From: Bombardia bombarda
Taxonomy: Eukaryota; Ascomycota; Sordariomycetes; Sordariales; Lasiosphaeriaceae
NCBI GenBank assembly: GCA_030512295.1
Contig: JAULSR010000009.1
Span: 992,001 to 1,056,000 of the forward strand
Direction: 5' to 3'
Length of the DNA stretch: 64,000 nt
Position numbers and translations under genes: made by a program. The notes below the pieces were generated by a model. The model did no database searches and had not been told where the DNA came from. It saw nothing but the letters and a program-made list of their open reading frames with translations. Positions 55,439-64,000 of this stretch are shown piece after piece (the first letter of the stretch is position 1; each line of letters starts with the position of its first letter).

Positions 55439-58402
55439 ATGGCATCAATAGGAAAAGTCGCACTCACCGCCTTCTCCGCCGCCCAAGAAACCTCGCTCGG
55501 CCTCATCCAAGGCCACTTTGACTTCTCGCTCGTCAAGATTGAAGCGCCGGTGGAATATCGCGGCCTGGGCCTGCACCTCTCCCCCAACCGGCGGTCTGAG
55601 GCCGAGGACGGCGCCACCCACGCAGTCGCCAGGAAGCTCGGCGCCCTATTTTCCGACGTCACTCCCCATGTGCCTAGCCTGAAGCAGGCATATGGCCTGA
55701 GGACATCCGAGATTGCGGGAGATCCGGCCCACAACCCGCTGGGAAGCTCAGCAGCACATGGTCCGCTTCGTGGACTGGTTGGGGCTGATGGAACTTCCAT
55801 CTGGGCGGCTGCCACATCTGGACCGGGAGCCCTCGAGGCGCACTTGCTGGCTTGCCTGCTCGCCCGGGCATTCTCGGGAGAAGAGGCCACGGCGATATGG
55901 GCCGAATTGGTGAAGACGAGACAAGCTGTGCTGCAGAGCCAGCTGGATGAGGGCAAGTTTCTTCCTTCGACGGCGTTTCTGGCGAGGATCGACATTTCGA
56001 GGGAGATGCTTGCAGTGTGGGATGCTAGCGCACGAGCAGTGAGTACTATACTCCCTCCCCAAAGCTAAAAACTGAACATGGAAATGCTAACCATGCGACT
56101 TATTTCGGCAGTGGCTGAGGACAGCAGACAAGGCAAAAGTCTCCCAACAGACACAGCTTCTCCGCATCGTGGAGGAGGACCTTGGCTTGAGCCTGCCGTC
56201 CCATTCTCAGATGTACAACAGCATCATGGAGTCCTGGTTTGAGTCCATGAAAGTCATGGACCAGCTCGTCCGGGGCGTAGCCTGCCAGATATCGAAGCCC
56301 GAGGTGATACTGGGCCTGTGCTCCTGGCATATCTATCCAGATATGTCTGTGGCAAGTCAAACACCGACATTCGTGAAGCAGAGCGATTCTTTAGTTCGCC
56401 AAGGAGGTGTTCTGACCTTGGGAATCCAGAGCCTTAACCGAGAGGCGGCCGGGCTCTCATGGTCGGTGCTACTTCATCATCTCCGCTTCTATGGCAAACC
56501 AGAGAGAAGCACTGGAGGAGTCGACCTGTCTTCAACCAGAATCCCAATCGACCGTCTTGTACTGATTGCACTGGGAAGCGCGACTTACACGTGGGGCCAA
56601 GATTTCGGAGATATCGACAAAACCTTTCAGCTCATCAATACCTTGGCCGCCCGTCATGCCGCCGAGCTGGCTGACAATCCGGGGACATTCCGCTTCATGA
56701 GATGGATTCTGATTTTTGGTCAGCAAGCCCAACAATACCTCTGCGCCACTGATGTCGAGAAGAAGGAGATAAAACAGTTCATCAACTTTGGCCGACGCCG
56801 ATGTCGATCCTTCCTGGTCTCTCCACCACAGCAGGTCCCTCTTGCGTTTGGTCTTGGCAGCTTTGACAACCTGCTCGGTCTCCTGAACGTGGAGGGTCAG
56901 ATAAAGCTCCTGAGATATATCGCCAAAACGTACGACCTGGGACTGAACCTGGACACAGCCGTCATTAGGTATCAACCTACCGGGGTGGATGAGATCGTCA
57001 AGATGCACCTTCCCGTAGAGTATACGAACCTGACTGAAAATCGTCAGCCTGGTTGTCCAGCGTTCCGACGATGGCTGACCCTGCCAAGGTTCAGGGTCGA
57101 TGCACTTAGCGCCGATAACTTTCTCTTTCCCAACAGCACTCCTCATTCCGACCGGCCCTCCAGGGGCTTTGACCGATCTCTTGAGGTCGTCGCTCGCCGC
57201 TCTGTGATCATTATGGAAAGATTGAGGGAGCCTTGCGCATTCTTCCTGAACTCTGACATCATTGAAGACGTGAAGGACTCTGGCAAGTTCATGTGGCCGG
57301 CGACGGAGACGCCCATCCAGTCAATTCTCGGCGACCTACGCATGATTGCGGCTGATGTCCTCGCTAAAAGATCGCAAGCTGCCGCAGCAACTGGTAGCAC
57401 TGATACTATTTCAGCCACACCAGACTCAATACTGCTCGAGGTCTTCTCCCGCGGATGGCAGCTTGGAGCTTCCCCCCACCCGCACGGGAACAAGACGTAC
57501 CGATATCTCTTTGGCTCGGTGAGGGTGAAAGTGTACCAACCTGACCAGTCTTACCAGCCGCTCACTGGCCGGCCGACATACAGCCTCATCACCAAGGTGT
57601 TATCTGAGCTGCCCAACGGCCGTGGTCGAACTCCTCTCCGTCGTCTCTTTTGCCCCCGTGGGATCCTCGACCACGGCAAATTCGTCGACGCAGCCTCGCT
57701 CGGTCTCCCCACCGCCAACGACTTTGACTACGCGTCCCCGTGGCTCAAACAATTCATGACATCAATGCACGTCCTGGGCAGCGGCATCGAAGTGTACAAC
57801 CACCTTCCCAGCGCCCTGGTCGACATGAAGATCACCACAACCCCCCTGTACCTCGCCAAATGGGCCGACCCCGACCTGAGGCGGACCATGCAGGTCCTCA
57901 GCCAAGACCCCGACCTCGAACCCAACACATCCGACCTCGCCACAGTCCGCCATTTCTCCTGCATCGCCCTCTTCGACACCGGCCACATCAACCTGCACCC
58001 CACGCACTTCGTCAACGCCATGGCCATCTCCTCAGGCGACTCGCTGTACGTATCCGAGAAGCTCCTCAGCGATCCCTCCGTGGCCTTTTCCTCCCCCGCC
58101 GCCCCCGTGCGTCATCTCATCGGCAACATCGGCAAGCCGGGGCTGTCCGTGCTCGGCTGGGTCAAGGAGCCCATGATGCTCGAGCCGAGCCTCAACACGT
58201 GGCGGCTGGTCAACCACGCAGACTGGGACGGCACCACCATCGCCGACAGCTTTGCTACTACCACGCTGCAGCTCAGTCTGACGGGCCACGAGATGACGCT
58301 CAATCTCAGCCGGCCGGGCGGGCATTACCGCGAGGCGACGTACCTCGAGGCGAGGCTGTCGGCGTACGACGCGGGCAGTTGGATGGCGGATGTCGAGGTG
58401 AT

Positions 58403-58434
<32 letters not shown>

Positions 58435-58721
58435 GCGGGAGGGTGCTGCCGGCGGGTTGTGGACATGGGGAGAGGGAGAGGGCGGACAGTGCGGATTATG
58501 GAACGATTGCGGTGGTGGATAATTGGTTCGAGGTGCTGGATGCGCCGCTGGGTTCGGCGGTCGTGAGGGCGACGGGCAATTGGATGGCGAGGTTGGCGCT
58601 GGGGAGCGTGTTGCAGACGAATGACGAGCCGTTTGTGGTTTGTTCGGCGGGAGGAGCGGGTATTTGCTGGGGGTGTGTGAAAGAGAGAGTGGAGGGGCCC
58701 AGGGTTGTGGTGCTGTGTTAG
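55439..58721 (+). CDS. Unrecognised large protein, 1069 aa
   Basis: Two exons (55439-56038, 56112-58721; 73-nt intron, GTGAGT donor, phase 0). ATG 55439 (GAAATGG) starts MASIGKVALTAFSAAQETSL. Protein-like signatures are GADGTSIWAAATSGPGALEA, HLLACLLARAF, EEATAIWAELVKTRQ, VLIALGSATYTWGQDF, FGLGSFDNLLGLLNVEGQ, SRGWQLGASPHPHG and HLIGNIGKPGLSVLGW. It has no signal peptide or clear membrane segment and no motif of a known catalytic family that I can name. A CAG tract (58403-58430) gives about ten Gln near the C-terminus. Composition and length suggest a multidomain soluble fungal-specific protein. It is divergent from the NLR gene, which hints at, but does not show, a joint role. Confidence 0.75.
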
Positions 58722-59081
58722 GTGGGTGGGGGAGAGTGAGGTGGGTGTTCAAATGGGGCAGGCACGCGTGGGGATAGGCGTTCTTTCCTTTTTCCATTTC
58801 ATTCGCGATACAAAGGGGGCACGGAAGCTACCTTGGATTTTGCTCACTGCTCACTGCTCACTGCCCACTGCTCACTGCTCACTAAAACACCATTGTCAAT
58901 CAACCACAGGCAGATAGGTTGGTTCGGTCTCCTTCGCTAAAACAAAACAAAAATGATGCATAAACTATCCAAGATAAAGACCAATTCGCTTCTCCTCCGT
59001 TCCACACGATAAAAAGCGTGTGATGAATGCAATAGCATGAATACCCCCACCCATTACTGTCCGACATGCTCGAGCATCAGT
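58722..59081. other. Convergent 3' region with CTCACTG repeats
   Basis: A 7-bp tandem repeat (GCTCACT, about six copies, 58841-58883) lies between the converging genes. No coding sequence. Confidence 0.6.
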
Positions 59082-62000
59082 TTACTGCAGCGCATGCATA
59101 ATTTGCCGAGTCTTGTGCTCGAGCATCAGTTGCTGCACCGCATGCATAATTTGCTGAGTCTTGTGCTCGAGCTGTTGTTCCAAGTGCTGCATTCTGAGCT
59201 GATGCTGGGCCTCAAAATCCTCTTTCTGCTGCTGGAGCTGATGCCTGTGCTCGAGCATCAGTTGCTGCACCGCATGCATAATTTGCTGGGTCTTGTGCTC
59301 GAGCCGTTGCTCTAAGTGCTGCATTTTGTGCTGATGCTGGGCCTCAAAATTCTCTTTCTGCTGCTGGAGCTGATGCCGGAGCTCGAGCATCAATTGCTGC
59401 ACCGCATGCATAATTTGCTGGGTCTTGTGCTCGAGCTGTTGTTCCAAGTGCTGCATTCTGAGCTGATGCTGGGCCTCAAAATCCTCTTTCTGCTGCTGGA
59501 GCTGATCCCGGAGCTCTTGTTCGAGAAGCAGCATCTTCTGCTCATGCTGATCATTCTCCTGCTCATTGTGAAGGCGGAGCTGTTGAGGGTGATTGTCTTC
59601 CTGCTGCAACTGATCGGCATGGTGTTTCTGCTCTTGCTGCGACAGCTTAACGCAGTGTTCGTGGTGTTGCTGCATCTGTTTGACATGGAGCTCCTGCTGA
59701 GCCTGCTGGACTGTCACGATATCGCGCAGGCTTTCGAGTTCTCGTTCCAGGTCGGCGTCTTTGGCATGCAGTCGATTGATCTCGGTGTCCCGGCCGGGGA
59801 CCTCGTCTGGACGCCCGGCAATGGCAGCCACGGCAGTCTTGATCTCCAGCTCACCAAGACGCGCATTACTGGCGTCCAGCGAGACGCCGGCCAGGATACG
59901 GAATGTCGAGTTGTTGAGATGAGGGTTCTTGGCCAAGCCGGCCATCTTGCCGCCGAGATGTTCACCGGCTGTTTTCACAGCCGCAGGGTCGTTAAAGTTA
60001 AGGGTCGCTAGGCGTTGCTCGATGGCCGTGACGGCCGATACGTATGCTGTCGATACCTAAAAGAAAAAGAAAGAGGAGTCTGGTCAGCAAAGGAATACGC
60101 CACATGCTGAGTGAGTCGCCGCCGGGAAAGAAGGGGGGAAAACGTATGTCTGCATCTTTGGCCCGGTACGTCATCAGTGGCCTGGGTTCCAAAGAACACG
60201 ACAGACTACCTCGGCACCGACTGTACATGACTTAGTGCCGCAACACGAGGAACCCAACAAACGCCGTAGTTGACTAGACCACGACGCTCACCAGCCCGAA
60301 GAAGCCAGAGACGCCAATATAAAGCAACCCTGAGGTTCTATAGAACACAATCAGGGGCAGCCACTAACATACCAAGCCACTAACATACTAAGGGACCGCC
60401 AAAAGACTGAACCGGCCTAGACAGAAATCCGGCGGGGTACCTTAGATGCAGTCGGGCTGTTGTTTTCGTGGTTATATTGGTTTTTGGCAGACATACGTGG
60501 GGAATATAAATAAAAAATAAGGATAAAAGACAAAAAAAAGGGATAAGAAAAAGGGATAAAAGAAAGTAAAAACATAGTTTGGGGATGGAAAATATATATC
60601 TGCATCTTTGGCCCGGTACGTCATCAGCAGCCTAGGTTCCAAAGAACACGATAGACTACCTCGGCACCGACTGTACATGACTTAGTGCCGCAACACGAGG
60701 AACCCAACAAACGCCGTAGTTGACTAGACCACGACGCTCACCAGCCCGAAGAAGCCAGAGACGCCAATACAAAGCAACCCTGAGGTTCCATAGAACACAA
60801 TCAGGGGCAGCCACTAACATACCAAGCCACTAACATACTAAAGGACCGCCAAAAGACTGAACCGGCCCAGACAGAAATCCGGCGGGGTACCTTAGATGCA
60901 GTCGGGCTGTTGTTTTCGCGGTTGCATTGGTTTTTGGCAGATATATATGGGGAATAGTACGGATAAGGGAAAGAGGGGGGAAAACGTATATCTGCATCTT
61001 TGGCCCGGTACGTCTTCAGCAGCCTAGGTTCCAAAGAACACGATAGACTACCTCGGCACCGACTGTACATGACTTAGTGCCGCAACACGAGGAACCCAAC
61101 AAACGCCGTAGTTGACTAGACCACGACGCTCACCAGCCCGAAGAAGCCAGAGACGCCAATATAAAGCAACCCTGAGGTTCCAAAGAACACAATCAGGGGC
61201 AGCCACTAACATACCAAGCCACTAACATATTAAGGGACCGCCAAAAGACTGAACCGGGCCTGGACAGAAATCCGGCGGGGTACCTTAGAATGCAGTCGGG
61301 CTGTTGTTTTCGCGGTTATATTGGTTTTTGGCAGACATACGTGGGGAATATAAATAAAAAATAAGGATAAAAGATAAAAGAAAGGGACAAGAAAAGGGGA
61401 TAAAAGATAAAAGAAAGGGACAAGAAAAGGGGATAAAAGAAAGTAAAAACACAGTTTGGGGATGGAAAACGTATATCTGCATCTTCTGGCCCGGTGCTAT
61501 CATCGGGGGATCTGGGCTCCAAAGAACGCAGCAGACCATGCCTAAGCACCGGCTGTACATGACTTAGTGTCGCAACACGAGGAACCCAACAAACGCCGTG
61601 GTTGACTAGACTCACAGCGCTCACCAGCCTGGATTTTACCCCAGAAGGCCAGAGACGCCAATACAAAGCAACCCTGAGGCTCCATAGAACACAATCAGGG
61701 GCAGCCACTAACATACCAAGCCACTAACATACTAAAGGACCGCCAAAAGACTGAACCGGCCCAGACAGAAATCCGGCGGGGTACCTTAGATGCAGTCGGG
61801 CTGTTGTTTTCGTGGTTGCATTGGTTTTTGGCAGATATACGTGGGGAATAGTACGGACAAGGGAAAGAGGGGAGAAAACGTATGTCTGCATCTTCTGGCC
61901 CGGTGCTGTCATCGGGGGATCTGGGCTCCAAAGAACGCAGCAGACCATGCCTAAGCACCGGCTGTACATGACTTAGTGTCGCAACACGAGGAACCCAACA

Positions 62001-62603
62001 AACGCCGTGGTTGACTAGACTCACAGCGCTCACCAGCCTGGATTTTACCCCAGAAGGCCAGAGACGCCAATGCAAAGCAACCCTGAGGCTCCATAGAACA
62101 CAATCAGGGGCAGCCACTAACATACCAAGCCACTAACATACTAAAGGACCGCCAAAAGACTGAACCGGCCCAGACAGAAATCCGGCGGGGTACCTTAGAA
62201 TGCAGTCGGGCTGTTGTTTTCGCGGTTGCATTGGTTTTTGGCAGACATACGTGGGGAATAATATAAATAAAAGATAGGGATAAAAGACAAGAGAAGGGGA
62301 TAAGAAAAGGGGATAAAAGAAAGTAAAAACGCAGTTTGGGGATGGATAAGGGGAAGGAACAATGCAGTTTGAGGATGGACCACTGAATTTGAAAGGAAGA
62401 ACGGGACTCACCGAATCGTCTTGGTTGTTCTGGCCCGAAGGCTCGGCGATGCTGGTGTCGCCCTGCTGATTGAGGTTCAAGTTCATCAGTGACAAGAATA
62501 GGAAGATAAACGCAGAAGAAAACATCTCGAAATATACCTCGTCCTCGAGAACTTTCGCCTCACGGCGGCTTTGGCGCCGCGCAACTTCGGCGTCGGAGGG
62601 CAT
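59082..62603 (-). CDS. Gln-rich coiled-coil protein, gene with a 2.36-kb repetitive intron
   Basis: Proposed exons on the minus strand are 62603-62538 (MPSDAEVARRQSRREAKVLE and two more residues), 62465-62412 (QGDTSIAEPSGQNNQDDS) and 60056-59082 (VSTAYVSAVTAIEQRLATLN onward), total 364 aa. The first intron (72 nt, GTATAT/AATCAG) is in frame and would otherwise encode a hydrophobic stretch. The second (62411-60057) has a GTGAGT donor and a T-rich CTTTTAG acceptor, and contains the tandem array. The last exon begins with a compact domain (LNFNDPAAVKTAGEHLGGKM), then 200 residues of Gln/Glu/His-rich coiled coil ending in three 44-aa repeats (HQLQQQKEDFEAQHQLRMQH). No catalytic motif; a scaffold or structural role is likely. 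Extra exons inside the array are possible. Confidence 0.6.
59090..59510. repeat. 132-bp tandem repeats within the coiled-coil exon
   Basis: Three copies of a 132-bp unit (44 codons: QLQQQKEDFEAQHQLRMQHL and continuing to IMHAVQQLML) plus a partial copy (HKTRQIMHALQ) lie at the 3' end of the coding strand. Copies differ at a few codons (RHQ/RDQ, ENF/EDF, HKM/LRM), so they are recent duplications in register with the reading frame. Confidence 0.9.
60149..62390. repeat. Five-copy tandem array, units of about 390-500 bp
   Basis: Landmarks recur five times: TCTGCATCTT near 60149, 60599, 60991, 61475 and 61884, and GGCAGCCACTAACATACC near 60355, 60805, 61197, 61698 and 62107. Long spacers rich in AAATAAGGATAAAAG alternate with short spacers (GGAATAGTACGGA): long, short, long, short, long. 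Copies 1-3 and 4-5 differ by shared variants (ACGTCATCAG versus TCATCGGGGGATCTGGG, and an inserted GGATTTTACCCC), so the array has higher-order structure. On the minus strand each copy contains short frames beginning MYSR or MLVAAPDCVL. The array lies between exons of the coiled-coil gene. Confidence 0.9.
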
Positions 62604-64000
62604 GATTTCTGGTTTCGGCAAAAGAAAAAAGGATGGGGCCGGGGAGTGTTGTCAAGAAGGTGGGTAGGCAGTTGACAAGAATAGGAAGAAGTTTGGTGTG
62701 CGTGAGAGGGAAAAGAAAAGCAGAGGAGGCAAAGAGTGGAAGGGGTTGGGGGTTTTTATAGACGGCCAAACGACACGAGGTGCAACTGCAAAACGGAAAA
62801 ATTGCAGGCCCGCACAGGCCAACGCGCGGAAACTTAGGCTGCCAGAACCTTACGAAGCAGGTCGGCAAAGTCCGGGAATGAATTCATCTGATGTTCAAAG
62901 ATGATAGAAGTTTGCGAGAACAATCAGGGAGATGTGGGCCAGGTTTACGCGCCGATTCGTGAGTCACAAAAGTCGAGATGGAAAGCGCCTCCGGCATTGA
63001 CTGGGATGTCGTATGAAGAGGCAGCATTGAATATGAAAGAGGCGACATTGAAATTTGGCCGAACTACCTCACGATTCCCTGAATTCTGCAATGTATCTGC
63101 TGATGTTCCGCTACCTTTTCGGCAGTGAGCCAGGGATTTCCAGAGCTGAGGACAAAGCGAGGTAGGAATTTGGGCATGTGCTGAACTGACGAGCTAAGAT
63201 TCATTTTGGAGACATCGAGAAGATGAGACGAAGCAAAGCACGACCGCAAGCCTGAGGAGACTGGCGCCCCAGAGTTGGGCATAACGGCTATGAACTAATT
63301 ATTACACATAGTTAGAACCGATGAAGGGGTCGCAGAGGAAGCGTACTACAGCAGCAAAGCTCTCTCCTCAATATTTCACTTCACCTATATGTCCTTATTT
63401 GGCCCAGAACAAAACAGCCCACACCCGCCAAAACTACTTACCCGCCTCGCACGTTTGCTGCAGGTCGTGTTTCTGCTCGGGATTTCGGATGATGGATGAA
63501 GAGTCTCGAGGCCGAGCGCTTCCCTCTGCCGCGAGGTTCCATATCGTCGTTATACTTTCAGACGAATTCATTTCGGAATTTGTCGGCAACCGCCTGGACG
63601 CCGAGGGCAAAAATTTCCCCTCGCAGGTTCTGGCTGGTGGTCTTTGCCTCTGTTCACACGACGAGAGTGCAGATAGATTTCTGAAGAATAGGAGAGCTTC
63701 GTAGCTGTCCACCCTAGTTCATCATGCACAAGGCCACTGTTCATAGCCAAGACGCCTTTTCGCCGACATATCAAGGCAATCACGACAAGTAACAAAGTCG
63801 ATGGAACATGGTTGTTGTTGCTGCTCGACCGTGGTGTGTCGTTGTCGATTGAAAGTGGACACGGAATATGCTTACGTCATCTTATTTCCTTCAGCTCGTC
63901 ATGCGTTGCTTGATTGTTCACTAAGAACCCCCTGATTAAGAGACAAACGCACCTTTGCTCGCTATTCCTCTAGCATATAGGTAGCACCTTCTAGACTAAT
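62604..64000. other. Right end of window, no secure gene
   Basis: Begins with the promoter of the coiled-coil gene (minus strand). Frames up to 127 codons (63321-63704 plus; 63434-63712 minus) overlap each other and show no domain. A gene truncated by the window edge cannot be excluded. Confidence 0.45.

Noticed and set aside
59316..60011. 231-codon plus-strand Leu-rich frame
   Set aside because: Exact antisense of the Gln-rich coiled coil (CAG read as CTG).
61316..62123. Separate minus-strand genes of 132 and 142 codons in the tandem array
   Set aside because: The frames recur only because the DNA repeats. No independent coding evidence; possible exonisation is noted under findings instead.
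60149..62390. CRISPR array
   Set aside because: Units are several hundred bp, spacers are not unique and the genome is eukaryotic.

Overview
The window looks like nuclear DNA of a filamentous ascomycete (Pezizomycotina, probably Sordariomycetes). Coding regions are GC-rich and interrupted by short introns of about 50-150 nt with GTAAGT/GTGAGT-type donors. The gene content is typically fungal: FunK1-type kinases, a HET protein, a NACHT NLR, a LaeA-like methyltransferase and a DUF8021-like secreted protein. AT-rich, RIP-like relics lie between the genes. All assignments come from reading the sequence; no database search was run.

Left part (1-21 kb). A gene-poor stretch holds two tRNA-Glu-like loci and a decayed MULE-type transposase fragment (3.0-3.7 kb). 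Metabolic and secreted genes follow: a putative membrane-anchored glycosyltransferase with three frame breaks, an alpha-glucoside/maltose-type MFS transporter, a DUF8021-like secreted protein with two frame breaks, a secreted DOMON/CDH-cytochrome-like protein, an unrecognised 236-aa protein, a divergent enolase paralogue (yeast His159 position is Arg) and a GNAT acetyltransferase.

Middle part (22-43 kb). A FunK1 kinase is followed by about 8 kb of relic-like sequence. Two reading frames there stop at TAG/TAA codons explicable as C-to-T changes in CpA, and an AT-rich block with an LTR-like end follows. Then come a small two-exon gene (108 aa), an APH-type phosphotransferase, a coiled-coil/kinase-like protein with an E-x-K nuclease-like motif, and a LaeA-like methyltransferase with one frame break.

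Right part (44-64 kb). A HET protein carries a Cys-rich GRF-like N-terminus and a nucleoporin-like FG region. It is followed by a C2H2-like protein, a tRNA-Tyr with a 13-nt intron, a NACHT-type NLR transcribed divergently from an unrecognised 1069-aa protein, and a coiled-coil protein whose gene appears to contain a 2.36-kb intron built of five tandem repeats.

From 22 kb rightward the window reads as an accessory island rich in self/non-self recognition-type proteins (nuclease-like/kinase fusions, HET, NLR). Any functional link among them is inference. The single-base frame breaks in otherwise conserved genes, mostly at short C/G runs, suggest consensus errors in this sequence or recent decay, and must be settled before those genes are called pseudogenes.
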